Source: Ga0077527 sp945862135
GTDB lineage: Bacteria; Pseudomonadota; Gammaproteobacteria; Burkholderiales; SG8-41
DNA: 64,000 bases
Assembly: GCA_964203275.1 (NCBI GenBank)
Contig: CAXNMF010000004.1
Span: 124,001-188,000, forward strand
Direction: 5' to 3'
The notes under the pieces are model-generated. The model had not been told where the DNA came from, made no database searches, and was given only the letters and a program-made list of their open reading frames with translations. Numbering within the stretch: the stretch's first letter is position 1; every line of letters begins with the position of its first letter. This document shows, one piece after another, positions 9,722-18,742 of this stretch. Made by a program: the position numbers and the translations under genes.

Positions 9722-12435
9722 TCGCCGCCCTCCTCGTCAGTGACGGGTTCGCCCATGCGTTCGCGGATGCGGCAGAACGGCTGCTGGTCGCAGAACTGGC
9801 AGGTCTGCGGATACCGTTTGGGATCCACAGTCGAAACGCCTTCGGCAAACTGTAAAGCAATGCGCTCCAGATCCTTGCGCCAGGCAGCAACCAGATCCGC
9901 CCACGCCGGATACTGCTCGCTGTGTTTGGTCTCGACATGCGCCTTGACGCCTGGCAACAAGTCGCCGTCGCGAGCCAGCCCGACATAAGCCGTCCTGCCG
10001 GTGCGCACCCGCGCAAATGCCACCGCGGCAGCATCGGGCTCCGCAGTCAGCAGATACAAAGGCAACTGCGGTTCTTCAGGCCGTTCGCCGAGCATTTCCG
10101 CGGCACTTGCATTTCCGGTTTTGTAGTCGATGACAATACGGCGACCATCGGCGGTTTCGTCGACACGGTCAAGCCGCACATTGAGTTGGAGTCCGCCGAT
10201 GGCCATGCCGCGCTTGTCCTCGACGGCAATGACGGTGAATGCATCGCGTTTGCGGTCTTCATCCAGCCAGGCGCGCGCCAGACCTATCAGACGCCGCTTT
10301 TCGATCTCTGCGAAACGACCCGACAGGGCTGTCGGCCGATCGCGCTGAATGCGTTCCATAGCGATGTCCGCGGCTTTGCCCAGCAATACTTCCAGTGAAT
10401 CAGCGTTGATCGTGCGTAGCGCATCGCTGCTGCGCAATTCGTCCCAGACCCTGGCCAGAACGTTATGCACCAGATTGCCGCGTTCCAGTGCATTGAGGCC
10501 GGTGTGCGGCACTTCAGGCGCGTCGGCATGCAGGCGGTGCTTGGCGCCCGCGCGGAAAGGACAGGCGGCCTGATCCTTGAGCAACCCTGTGCCGCCACCG
10601 GTGACCTGGCCTTCGACCAGCGACGGCAACCGATCATCGACCAAACGCTCAACGCATTTAAGTTCGTGGACTGCACTGCGGAAATCCGGATAAGAAGTGA
10701 TCTCCGGAGCCGCTTCCGTGATTCGCGCAATCAATGCGCTGGGCCGCAATTCTCGATCATCTTCCTGCAGCGGATAGCTCAACACCACCTCTTCAGCCGC
10801 GGCGGACCAGCGTTCGGTAATGCCGCGTGCCGCCGCAAGCGCATCGGCTGGAGAACATTGCGGCAAACCCGCGGCGCGCTGAACGGGGAGCGGCAAAAAC
10901 GGGTTCGGGCGTTGCGGCGGGGGCCAGTGTTCATCGTCGAGTCCCATGACCCACAGACAGTCGAAAGTCAGTCCTGACGTTTCGAGCACACCGAGTATCT
11001 GGACCGGCACATCCGGTGTTTCCGGCTGGAACAGTGTTTCAACCGCCATCCGCCGCAAACGCGACAGCGCTTCCGCATAAGCCATGCGCGGCACCACGCA
11101 ATCCAGAGCCGCAAATCCGGCCAACACTTCGTGCCAGCGTTTCAGGGTCTGATATTCAGGAGAATCCAGCGCGCGTTCACCGGGGAATCCGGCAACCCCC
11201 AGCGCCTCCGAAAACGCCCTCGCCCATTGCGATGGCGCCTGCGTGCCGAAGAGACGGTTTCTGCGAAATTCGGCGAACTCTGTCAGTAGCCGCGCGAGTT
11301 GCGGACAAACCACATCCTGCCTTGCGGCCAGATTCTGCAGTTGTTCCAGCGTCAGCGACGGGTCTGCACGGCGACGCAACTCGATGTCCAATAAGGCGCG
11401 GCCTGATCGTTCGGTTTCCGCACCGGTGATAAACGGCGAGCGCAGTACGCGGCTGGCGCGCTCAAACTCGATCTCTCTGCCCGCAAGTTCGAGCAGCAAC
11501 ATCGCGGTGTTGACCAGAGGATAGTTCGCAAGCGGAACGCCCAGCGACAGATTGAAAGGCAGCACGCGCCCCGGCACATCAGGCAAAGCGTAATCCGGAG
11601 CCATGGCAGCACTGAACAGACGCACGACTGCGGCACGGCGCGCGGCCAGATCAGGCACTACGATGCCGATGCGCGTATGTCCCGCCTCCAGCCGTGAACG
11701 GGCCCATGCCGCGGCACGACGAATTTCCTGCTCGCCATCAGCACAGGGCATGCGCAAAACGTGCCCAGCGCGTTTTGACGGGGCGGCGAGCAATATCTCG
11801 CTGCCTGACTCCTGCAATCCGCCGAGAAAGTCTGCCTGCTGCGGCGTAAAACTGTCGAATCCGTAAGCCAGCAATGTCTGCGGCTTGCGGATTCGGCCTT
11901 CTTTCATCAGCGGCAGGATGCGATCTGCCAGTTGCACAGCATCCATCAGGCCACTGCGATGCAATCTGCGCTCGTAGCGTGGCGCCCAGTCCTGGAATGC
12001 CTTGCCGTCTTCATTCAGCGCAGCATCACGCAGAAGCGGTTCCAACCGCCAGATGCGCGAAAGCTGCCAGGCCTCATGCGCGAGACGTGCAGCATCGGCA
12101 ACCGCCAGTAGCGCTTCGCCAGTCGGTGACGCACGCATCAGGTTTTCCCACAAGGCTTGCGACTGCGCCGCAGTCAGCACGAGGGGCAATGGAGCGATAT
12201 CGGAATAACGCACATCTTCGCTGGCACGCTCGAGAAACGCGCTCCACGGCAGTATGTCAGCCGACTCCCAAAGTAATTCACCGCGCATCGCCTGGCATTC
12301 GCCGAACTCGCGCTGCAGTGAGAGGGAAAGGCGGTGATTGGGCGTGACGACGCAAACGCGTCCTGCCGGCGACTGCGTCAGCCGGACAAAGACGTCAGCG
12401 TGGGAAATTCTTGGAAATTCTGCAGCGGCTGGCAT
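9718..12435 (-). CDS. addB: AddB-like PD-(D/E)XK nuclease, DNA repair (TIGR03623-type)
   Basis: 905 residues. The C-terminal nuclease core is visible as LDRVDE followed by IVIDYKTGNA. Four cysteines that would hold an AddB-type 4Fe-4S cluster are present: one in ACPFRAG before the nuclease core and three in CQFCDQQPFC at the C-terminus. The N-terminus (VVTPNHRLS) has no Walker A motif, unlike Bacillus AddB, so this subunit probably does not hydrolyse ATP. It fits the family described as probable DNA repair protein, with homology to AddB. It forms an operon with the helicase gene (ATGA overlap) and should act with it on DNA ends. Confidence 0.88.
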   Translation of the reverse strand: MPAAAEFPRISHADVFVRLTQSPAGRVCVVTPNHRLSLSLQREFGECQAMRGELLWESADILPWSAFLERASEDVRYSDIAPLPLVLTAAQSQALWENLMRASPTGEALLAVADAARLAHEAWQLSRIWRLEPLLRDAALNEDGKAFQDWAPRYERRLHRSGLMDAVQLADRILPLMKEGRIRKPQTLLAYGFDSFTPQQADFLGGLQESGSEILLAAPSKRAGHVLRMPCADGEQEIRRAAAWARSRLEAGHTRIGIVVPDLAARRAAVVRLFSAAMAPDYALPDVPGRVLPFNLSLGVPLANYPLVNTAMLLLELAGREIEFERASRVLRSPFITGAETERSGRALLDIELRRRADPSLTLEQLQNLAARQDVVCPQLARLLTEFAEFRRNRLFGTQAPSQWARAFSEALGVAGFPGERALDSPEYQTLKRWHEVLAGFAALDCVVPRMAYAEALSRLRRMAVETLFQPETPDVPVQILGVLETSGLTFDCLWVMGLDDEHWPPPQRPNPFLPLPVQRAAGLPQCSPADALAAARGITERWSAAAEEVVLSYPLQEDDRELRPSALIARITEAAPEITSYPDFRSAVHELKCVERLVDDRLPSLVEGQVTGGGTGLLKDQAACPFRAGAKHRLHADAPEVPHTGLNALERGNLVHNVLARVWDELRSSDALRTINADSLEVLLGKAADIAMERIQRDRPTALSGRFAEIEKRRLIGLARAWLDEDRKRDAFTVIAVEDKRGMAIGGLQLNVRLDRVDETADGRRIVIDYKTGNASAAEMLGERPEEPQLPLYLLTAEPDAAAVAFARVRTGRTAYVGLARDGDLLPGVKAHVETKHSEQYPAWADLVAAWRKDLERIALQFAEGVSTVDPKRYPQTCQFCDQQPFCRIRERMGEPVTDEEGGE

Positions 12436-12481
12436 GGGCAGGAATGATAAACCTGCCGCAACAAAGGCGCTGGGCGCGCCG

Positions 12482-12805
12482 TTACTTCTCGATCAGATGC
12501 TTCTTCTCTTTGACCTTGGCCCACTCATCGGCATCGGCCGGCGCATCTTTTTTCTCGATGATCGGCTTCCACACCTTGGCCAGTTCGGCATTCAAGGCAG
12601 TGAATTCACGCTGATCATCGGGCACGTCATCTTCAGCAAAAATCGCCTCAACCGGACATTCGGCGACGCACAAGGTGCAGTCGATACACTCATCGGGATC
12701 GATGACCAGCATATTCGGCCCTTCGCGAAAACAGTCCACGGGGCAGACATCGACACAATCGGAATATTTGCACTTGATGCAGGACTCAGTAACAACGTAA
12801 GTCAT
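12482..12805 (-). CDS. fdxA: FdxA-type 7Fe-8S ferredoxin
   Basis: 107 residues with two cluster motifs in the pattern of Azotobacter ferredoxin I. Cys9, Cys17, Cys21 and Cys50 are arranged to hold a 3Fe-4S cluster, and Cys25, Cys40, Cys43 and Cys46 a 4Fe-4S cluster; Cys12 is an additional residue. The acidic, Lys-rich tail of about 50 residues is normal for FdxA. It carries electrons at low potential in the cytoplasm; the partner enzyme cannot be deduced from this site. It lies 46 bases before the AddB start on the same strand and is divergent from trxA. Confidence 0.95.
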   Translation of the reverse strand: MTYVVTESCIKCKYSDCVDVCPVDCFREGPNMLVIDPDECIDCTLCVAECPVEAIFAEDDVPDDQREFTALNAELAKVWKPIIEKKDAPADADEWAKVKEKKHLIEK

Positions 12806-12949
12806 GGAATTTCCTGAATAACCGGTCTTGAAATGGATGCGTGAGGCCCCATTTTACCAGATGATGAAGGGCGGCAAGCACAACGCCCCAAAGCGGTGCG
12901 CGGCTTCCCAAATGCGGGGTTTTTGGATAGCATGGGTTCTCCATTCCTT

Positions 12950-12965
12950 GCTGCGGCCCCGCAGC
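12950..12965. repeat. Perfect palindrome in trxA leader
   Basis: GCTGCGG-CC-CCGCAGC is a perfect 16-base inverted repeat 36 bases before the trxA start. It may be an operator or an mRNA hairpin; no T-run follows, so it is not a terminator. Confidence 0.4.
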
Positions 12966-13000
12966 TGAATTCTTTCCATATCCGACAAGGCAGGACCAAC

Positions 13001-13327
13001 ATGAGTGAGCATATTCATCACGTAACCGATGATTCCTTTGATCCCGAGGTACTGCAATCTGCGACCCCGGTGCTGGTGGACTATTGGGCAGAGTGGTGCG
13101 GCCCCTGCAAGATGATTGCCCCGATACTCGATGAAGTCGCCCGTGAATACTCCGGCCGCCTGAAAGTCGCAAAACTGAACATCGACGACAACCAGGCCAC
13201 ACCGCCGAAATACGGCATTCGCGGCATCCCGACCCTGATGCTGTTCAAGAACGGCTCTGTCGAAGCGACCAAGGTCGGCGCATTATCCAAATCACAGTTG
13301 ACCGCGTTTATTGACAGCCATATCTGA
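13001..13327 (+). CDS. trxA: Thioredoxin
   Basis: 108 residues with the active site WCGPC (Cys33, Cys36), the buried Asp27 and the cis-proline loop RGIPTL. It is the general cytoplasmic disulfide reductant, recycled by thioredoxin reductase. The start at 13001 follows AAGGCAGGA and gives the normal TrxA length; the longer upstream frame is not credible. It is followed 167 bases later by rho in the same direction, the widely conserved trxA-rho order. Confidence 0.97.
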   Translation: MSEHIHHVTDDSFDPEVLQSATPVLVDYWAEWCGPCKMIAPILDEVAREYSGRLKVAKLNIDDNQATPPKYGIRGIPTLMLFKNGSVEATKVGALSKSQLTAFIDSHI

Positions 13328-13341
13328 ACGCTATACCCTTC

Positions 13342-13470
13342 GCCAACGCCTGTTACACCGCCCGTCGCAGAATCAGCGGGTCGAATACCAAAAGATAATT
13401 CAGGCGTTGGCACAGATTCACGCAGCACTGCCCTTCCCTTCTTAAATTTCCCTGTTTCTTTCCTAGTTTC
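13342..13470 (+). promoter_or_regulatory. rho leader: inverted repeat and C/U-rich tract
   Basis: The 167-base space before rho contains a perfect 11-base inverted repeat, GCCAACGCCTG (13342-13352) and CAGGCGTTGGC (13401-13411), separated by 48 bases. A stretch poor in G and rich in C and T follows at 13429-13470. A low-G, C-rich leader is what a rut site for Rho-dependent autoregulation would look like, and rho is autoregulated this way in E. coli. The link here is inference. Confidence 0.4.
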
Positions 13471-13494
13471 TTCCGCGATCAGCGCCCGAAGTCC

Positions 13495-14754
13495 ATGCAT
13501 TTATCCGATCTAAAAAATCTCCACGTCGGCGAACTCGTCGATATGGCCGTCAAGAACGAGATCGACGGCGCCAACCGACTGCGCAAGCAGGAACTGATCT
13601 TTGCGCTGCTTAAAAACCAGGCAAAGAAAGGGGAATCCATCTTCGGAGGCGGCACACTTGAAGTGCTGCCCGATGGTTTCGGCTTCCTGCGCTCCCCGGA
13701 TACCTCGTATCTGGCCGGCACCGACGACATTTATGTCTCGCCCTCGCAGATCCGCCGCTTCAATCTGCACACCGGCGACACCATTGAAGGCGAAATCCGC
13801 ACGCCGAAGGAAGGCGAACGTTATTTTGCACTCGTGAAAGTCGACAAGGTCAACGACGACTCTCCCGAGAATTCCAAGCACAAGATCCTGTTCGAGAATC
13901 TGACGCCGTATCACCCGACCGAACACCTCAAGCTCGAACGCGACATCAAGGCCGAGGAAAACTTCACCGGCCGCATCATCGACATCATCGCCCCCATCGG
14001 CAAAGGCCAGCGCGGCCTGATCGTGTCACCGCCAAAGGCCGGCAAAACTGTGCTGATGCAGCATATTGCCCACGCCATCACCTCCAATCATCCTGAAGTT
14101 GTGTTGATCGTTCTGCTGATCGACGAACGGCCGGAAGAAGTTACGGAAATGCAGCGTTCGGTGAAGGGCGAAGTCCTGTCATCGACTTTTGACGAACCCG
14201 CCAGCCGCCACGTACAGGTCGCCGAAATGGTGATTGAAAAAGCCAAGCGCCTGGTTGAGCACAAAAAAGACGTGGTGATCCTGCTCGATTCGATCACCCG
14301 CCTCGCCCGCGCCTACAACACCGTGGTGCCGGCATCCGGCAAGGTGCTGACTGGCGGCGTCGACGCCAACGCACTGCAACGCCCGAAGCGTTTCTTCGGC
14401 GCTGCACGCAATGTCGAGGAAGGCGGCAGCCTGACCATTCTCGCCACCGCGCTGATCGACACCGGTTCGCGCATGGACGACGTGATCTACGAAGAATTCA
14501 AGGGCACCGGCAATATGGAAATCCATCTTGACCGGCGCATGTATGAAAAGCGCATTTTCCCTGCGATCAACGTCAACCGCTCCGGCACGCGTCGCGAAGA
14601 GTTGCTGGTACCGAAAGACGTGCTGCAGAAAATCTGGGTGCTGCGAAAACTGCTGTATCCGATGGACGAACTGGAAGCAACCGAATTCCTGCTCGACAAG
14701 GTTCGCGCGACCAAGAACAACGCGGATTTCTTTGATTCGATGCGACGCGGCTAA
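13495..14754 (+). CDS. rho: Transcription termination factor Rho
   Basis: 419 residues, the normal length. The N-terminal helical domain (LSDLKNLHVGELVDMA) is followed by the cold-shock-like RNA-binding domain (GFGFLRSPD, DIYVSPSQIRRF) and the RecA-like ATPase with Walker A SPPKAGKT, Walker B VVILLDSITR, the Q-loop VLTGGVDA and R-loop region. It forms the hexameric RNA helicase that ends transcription of untranslated RNA. The ATG at 13495 gives the canonical N-terminus. The leader upstream carries a possible autoregulatory structure. The 249 bases after the gene hold no feature I can name. Confidence 0.98.
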   Translation: MHLSDLKNLHVGELVDMAVKNEIDGANRLRKQELIFALLKNQAKKGESIFGGGTLEVLPDGFGFLRSPDTSYLAGTDDIYVSPSQIRRFNLHTGDTIEGEIRTPKEGERYFALVKVDKVNDDSPENSKHKILFENLTPYHPTEHLKLERDIKAEENFTGRIIDIIAPIGKGQRGLIVSPPKAGKTVLMQHIAHAITSNHPEVVLIVLLIDERPEEVTEMQRSVKGEVLSSTFDEPASRHVQVAEMVIEKAKRLVEHKKDVVILLDSITRLARAYNTVVPASGKVLTGGVDANALQRPKRFFGAARNVEEGGSLTILATALIDTGSRMDDVIYEEFKGTGNMEIHLDRRMYEKRIFPAINVNRSGTRREELLVPKDVLQKIWVLRKLLYPMDELEATEFLLDKVRATKNNADFFDSMRRG

Positions 14755-15002
14755 TCCGTGTCATAGAGCCACGCCGGCGCAAGCTGGCTTGAGCATCTGA
14801 AGTCGCGTAGCGGCCTGAATCTGCAGTACTTTCATGCTCTGCTGAGATAAAATTCCGAACGCTTGTCGCAATGATGTGACGGAATGACCAGCCAAGCCCA
14901 CCTGTTAGCCTTTTGCTGCCATCACTGAAGGGCAGCTTGCACATTCCCGGTGTAGGCTAGACACGGGAGCGTTCCATTCAACAATTTGCTTGGAGCCACG
15001 CC

Positions 15003-15434
15003 ATGAACAGACTTCTTCTGATTGCATTCATCACCCTGTTGTCCGCTGGCTGCGCACAACTGCCCCCTCCTCCTGAAGACGCAGCCGCGAAGCGCTTTGA
15101 GGCAATTCCCGGCAAAGCGGTTATTTACCTCGCACGTCATGCCCTTGATCCCGGCTACATTGCCCCGGTTGCGCTGGATGACATGATGATCGGCTCAACC
15201 TACCGCGGTACTTATATGCGCATTGAAGTTCACGCCGGAAAGCACCGCCTGCACGGGATGGCCGGGGACAGCGGCGCCATCAATCTCATCACTGAACCCG
15301 GAAAAGTGTATTTCATCCAGCACAGCGCCCACGGCTACCGCAGTTTCGTCAGCTCGACTTTCGATCAGGTTGATGCGGCTTACGGCAAATCCCTGGTCCT
15401 GGGCGGAGAAATAACGGCGTTGGTTGCGCAATAA
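15003..15434 (+). CDS. Putative lipoprotein (DUF2846-like)
   Basis: 143 residues with a lipoprotein signal peptide; the lipobox LSAGC puts the lipidated Cys at residue 17. A Pro-rich linker (PPPPED) follows. The domain after it, with AVIYLARH, GTYMRIEV and GKVYFIQH, resembles the DUF2846 family of small beta-rich lipoproteins of unknown function. It is expected to sit in the inner or outer membrane facing the periplasm. It stands alone between rho and rpmE. The domain assignment is by memory of the pattern and moderate. Confidence 0.75.
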   Translation: MNRLLLIAFITLLSAGCAQLPPPPEDAAAKRFEAIPGKAVIYLARHALDPGYIAPVALDDMMIGSTYRGTYMRIEVHAGKHRLHGMAGDSGAINLITEPGKVYFIQHSAHGYRSFVSSTFDQVDAAYGKSLVLGGEITALVAQ

Positions 15435-15503
15435 ACCCCGGACACCCCCTATCAGCAACTTTTACCGGTTATTCCTGGTAAAAAAACTTCGCGCATAAGG
15501 GCC

Positions 15504-15532
15504 TTGCCGTAACAACCGAATTTCGCCATAAT
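15504..15532 (+). promoter_or_regulatory. Predicted sigma-70 promoter of rpmE
   Basis: TTGCCG and CATAAT are separated by 17 bases and end 46 bases before the rpmE start, a good housekeeping promoter match. Confidence 0.55.
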
Positions 15533-15578
15533 CGCCGGTTTCCCGCATTCTCGCGGGCACCACGCTCAGGATATCGCC

Positions 15579-15812
15579 ATGAAAGCCGATGTACACCCGG
15601 AATATATTGAAATATCAGTGGCTTGCAGCTGCGGAAACAAATGGCAGACGCGCTCGACGATGGCCAAAGACCTGCATGTTGAGGTCTGCTCAGCCTGCCA
15701 CCCGTTCTATACCGGCAAACAGAAAATCCTCGACACCGCCGGTCGCGTCGAGAAATTCAACCAGAAATACGGCAAACGCACCCCAGCCAAGGCCAAAGAA
15801 GCCGCAGCCTGA
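15579..15812 (+). CDS. rpmE: 50S ribosomal protein L31, zinc-binding form
   Basis: 77 residues. Cys16 and Cys18 (ACSCGN) with Cys37 and Cys40 (CSACHPFYTGKQK) form the zinc site of the C-plus type L31, so this is the zinc-containing paralogue and not the zinc-independent form induced by Zur. The C-terminal tail is rich in Ala and Lys. It is a component of the large subunit that bridges to the small subunit. A promoter-like site lies upstream and a strong terminator follows, so it is a single-gene unit. Confidence 0.97.
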   Translation: MKADVHPEYIEISVACSCGNKWQTRSTMAKDLHVEVCSACHPFYTGKQKILDTAGRVEKFNQKYGKRTPAKAKEAAA

Positions 15813-15834
15813 TGCTTTTTGCGTAGCAAATAAG

Positions 15835-15865
15835 AGGGCAGCCCATCGGGCTGCCCTTTGTTTTG
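15835..15865 (+). terminator. Intrinsic terminator after rpmE
   Basis: AGGGCAGCCC-ATC-GGGCTGCCCT, a perfect 10-base stem, is followed by TTGTTTT. Confidence 0.85.
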
Positions 15866-15919
15866 GTGGCGACCACAGGCAAAACAGCGGCGCCCCGCCC
15901 ACTTGGAGGAGCTCGGCAA

Positions 15920-16978
15920 ATGAAAAGGTTCCGCATCGCTGTAATTCCCGGTGACGGCATCGGCAAGGAAGTCATGCCGGAAGGCCTGCGCGTGTTGGAA
16001 GCCGTCGGCCGAAAATTCGACATCCAGTTCAAGTTCGACGAACTCGACTGGAGCTGCGATTACTACGCCAAACACGGCTGCATGATGCCGGAAGATGGCT
16101 TGAAGCAACTTGAGAAACATGACGCGGTGTATTTCGGCGCCGTGGGCTGGCCGGCAATGCTGCCCGATCACATTTCGCTTTGGGGACTGCTGATCCCTTT
16201 CCGCCGCGGCTACGACCAATACGTCAATCTGCGTCCCGTACGGCTGATGCCGGGCATGAAATGCCCGCTGGCCGACCGCAAACCCGGCGACATCGACTTC
16301 TGGGTGGTGCGTGAAAACAGCGAAGGTGAATATTCATCGGTGGGCGGCCGCATGTTTGGAGGCACTGACCGTGAATTCGTCACCCAGCAAGCCATATTCT
16401 CGCGTCAGGGCGTCGACCGCATCCTCAAGTTCGCCTACGAACTGGCGCAGAAGCGGCCAAAAAAACATCTGACCTCGGCAACCAAGTCCAACGGCATCTC
16501 CATCTCGATGCCGTACTGGGATGAACGCGTCAAGGAAATGGCCGCGAAGTATCCCGACGTAAAAACCGACCAGTATCACATCGACATCCTGTCCGCGCAT
16601 TTCGTGATGCACCCGGACTGGTTCGACGTGGTGGTGGCCTCCAATCTGTTCGGCGACATCCTGTCGGACCTGGGCCCCGCCGCTACCGGCACCATCGGCA
16701 TTGCGCCGTCGGCGAACATGAATCCGGAACGCCTGTTCCCGTCGCTGTTCGAACCGGTGCACGGCTCGGCCCCGGATATCTACGGCAGAAAAATCGCCAA
16801 CCCGGTCGGCATGATTTGGGCAGGCGCGATGATGCTCGATCACCTGGGTTGCGAAGATGCCGGCGCTGCCGTGGTCAAGGCAATTGAAACCGCACTGCTG
16901 GAAGGCCCGAAAACGCCGGATCTCGGCGGCAAGGCCAGTACGTCCGACCTCGGCAAAGCCGTCGCCGACGCCCTCTGA
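15920..16978 (+). CDS. Tartrate dehydrogenase-like beta-decarboxylating dehydrogenase
   Basis: 352 residues of the isocitrate/isopropylmalate dehydrogenase family. Seen are AVIPGDGIGKEV at the N-terminus, LRPVRLMPG, a VVRENSEGEYSS loop that sets substrate choice, the catalytic Lys region (TKSNGIS), metal-binding Asp in NLFGDILSDLG, and EPVHGSAPDI. The loop and length fit the TtuC/DmlA subgroup, which oxidises tartrate or D-malate with NAD and decarboxylates it. The start follows GGAGGA by nine bases. It is not next to leucine genes, which argues against LeuB. Exact substrate remains open between tartrate, D-malate and a related 2-hydroxy diacid. Confidence 0.85.
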   Translation: MKRFRIAVIPGDGIGKEVMPEGLRVLEAVGRKFDIQFKFDELDWSCDYYAKHGCMMPEDGLKQLEKHDAVYFGAVGWPAMLPDHISLWGLLIPFRRGYDQYVNLRPVRLMPGMKCPLADRKPGDIDFWVVRENSEGEYSSVGGRMFGGTDREFVTQQAIFSRQGVDRILKFAYELAQKRPKKHLTSATKSNGISISMPYWDERVKEMAAKYPDVKTDQYHIDILSAHFVMHPDWFDVVVASNLFGDILSDLGPAATGTIGIAPSANMNPERLFPSLFEPVHGSAPDIYGRKIANPVGMIWAGAMMLDHLGCEDAGAAVVKAIETALLEGPKTPDLGGKASTSDLGKAVADAL

Positions 16979-16990
16979 TCCAAGACTGAC

Positions 16991-18592
16991 TCAATAAGCA
17001 GCGACCGCGCCGTCGCTGCGCGGATCAGCTCCGCCCTCAAGCACGCCGTCGGCATGCCGGATGATCATCCCTGCATGACCGACGGTTTCGTCGTATGCAC
17101 CGATGATTTCGACATCGTGCCCGCGCTCACTCAGTTCGCGCACGACGCCCGCGTCGAAACGCGATTCCAGTTTCAGTGATTCGCTGGGTTTGCCCCATGT
17201 GCGCCCGAGCAACCAGCGCGGCGCACTCACCGCAGCCTGGGGTGCCATGCCGTGCGCAATCGCCCGCGTGAAAATCGCGCACTGGGTTTGCGGCTGACCA
17301 TCACCGCCCATCGTGCCGTAAACCACAGTGCGGCCATCAGACAGGCATGCCATCGCCGGATTCAGCGTGTGGAACGGCTTGCGGCCCGGTTCCAGCGCAT
17401 TCAGCGCCGCGGGATCCAGTGAAAAACTGCAGCCGCGGTTCTGCCAGTTGACGCCGCATCCCGGCAGCACAACGCCGGAACCGAACTCGTGATAAATGCT
17501 CTGGATAAACGAAACTGCACGGCCGGCATCATCGATCACACCCATCCAGATCGTGTCCCCCGCCTGCGTCTTCCCGCCCCATGGCTCGGCACGGCGGCGG
17601 TCGATGCGCTGCGCAAGCTCGCGCACATGTTCCGCTTTAAGCAGATCCTGCGCCGCGACTTTCATGTAACGCGGATCAGTCACGTAACGATCACGCACGC
17701 GAAAAGCCTGCTTGGTCGCCTCGACACACAGATGCACATAATCGGCGCTGCCCTGCGGCACCGATGCAATATCCAGCGCATCGAGAATGCCGACGATCAA
17801 CAATGAAATCACCCCCTGCGTCGGCGGTGTCATGTTATGCACCGTCCCTGCAGAGTGCTGCAGCGTCAGCGGATCCACCAGTTGAGCACGATGCGAGGCA
17901 AGATCACGCGCTGTCAGCGGGCTGTCGACGCGCGCCAGATCCTCCGCCATCGATTGCGCAAGTTCACCACTATAAAAATCCGCAGTCCCGGCAATCGCAA
18001 TACGCTCCAGCGTATCCGCCAGCCGCTTCTGGAAAAACCGGCTACCGGCCTCCGGAGATGCGCCGCCGACAAGAAAGGTTTCGGAAAATCCGGGCTGCGC
18101 TTGCAGCTCCGGCAATTTCGCCGCGGTCAGCGATGACTGGCTCACCGTGACCGGAATGCCATGTCGCGCGTAATAAATCGCATCTTCCAGAAGCCGCTTC
18201 AGCGGCAAGCGGCCACCCAATGCCTTGCGCGAGAATTCGTGGGCTGCACCCCAACCGGAAATAGTCCCGGCCACGGTATTGGCCCCCACGCCACCACGGT
18301 GCGGGATAATCTGCCGGTGGCCACGCCCTGCATACCAGTCGCGTGAAGCGCTCGCGGCGGCTGCACCACAGGCATCAATGGCGCCCGGGGCCTCACCCGG
18401 CACATGCAGCAGCCAGAAACTGTCACCGCCGATCGAATTCATGTGCGGATAAACGACAGCAATTGTCGCGGCAGCGGCAATCATCGCCTCAATGGCATTG
18501 CCGCCTTCGCGCAGTATCGCCAGCGCTGATTGCGAAGCGAGCGAATGCGGCGCCACAGCCATGCCCCGAGTACCACGTAACGTATTGATCAT
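16991..18592 (-). CDS. Gamma-glutamyltransferase family protein
   Basis: 533 residues, about the family length. The N-terminal half starts with GMAVAPHSLASQSALAILREGGNAIEA, the usual Ggt opening, and the likely autoprocessing Thr lies in AGDTIWMGVID, followed by a small-subunit region with SGVVLPGCG and GGDGQPQ. Proteins of this type hydrolyse or transfer gamma-glutamyl groups, but many YwrD-like members act on unknown substrates. No convincing signal peptide is seen, so it may be cytoplasmic. It is divergent from the orphan TRAP pair at 18743, which hints at shared regulation. Family certain, substrate not. Confidence 0.85.
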   Translation of the reverse strand: MINTLRGTRGMAVAPHSLASQSALAILREGGNAIEAMIAAAATIAVVYPHMNSIGGDSFWLLHVPGEAPGAIDACGAAAASASRDWYAGRGHRQIIPHRGGVGANTVAGTISGWGAAHEFSRKALGGRLPLKRLLEDAIYYARHGIPVTVSQSSLTAAKLPELQAQPGFSETFLVGGASPEAGSRFFQKRLADTLERIAIAGTADFYSGELAQSMAEDLARVDSPLTARDLASHRAQLVDPLTLQHSAGTVHNMTPPTQGVISLLIVGILDALDIASVPQGSADYVHLCVEATKQAFRVRDRYVTDPRYMKVAAQDLLKAEHVRELAQRIDRRRAEPWGGKTQAGDTIWMGVIDDAGRAVSFIQSIYHEFGSGVVLPGCGVNWQNRGCSFSLDPAALNALEPGRKPFHTLNPAMACLSDGRTVVYGTMGGDGQPQTQCAIFTRAIAHGMAPQAAVSAPRWLLGRTWGKPSESLKLESRFDAGVVRELSERGHDVEIIGAYDETVGHAGMIIRHADGVLEGGADPRSDGAVAAY

Positions 18593-18742
18593 CAGAATCT
18601 TCCTGCCACGGTATTTATGGAATCAAGGCACGGTCATATGCAAGTCGCATGCCAGAAGTCTACCGCACACCGTCACTGCCGCCGTGAACCTTGATAGACT
18701 GTCGTCGCCTGGAGTCAACATAACAAATCCCTGAAATCCGCA

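Noticed and set aside
12896..13000. N-terminal extension of thioredoxin
   Set aside because: It contains the promoter region and a palindrome, and the ATG at 13001 has the ribosome site and gives the family length.
15460..15486. Hairpin TTTTACC ... GGTAAAA after the lipoprotein gene as a terminator
   Set aside because: The stem is followed by As, not Ts, on the plus strand, and no minus-strand gene ends here.
18626..18643. Sigma-54-like site AGGCACGGTCATATGCAAG ahead of dctQ
   Set aside because: The GG and GC are 11 bases apart instead of 10 and the first T is missing; spacing changes abolish RpoN promoters.
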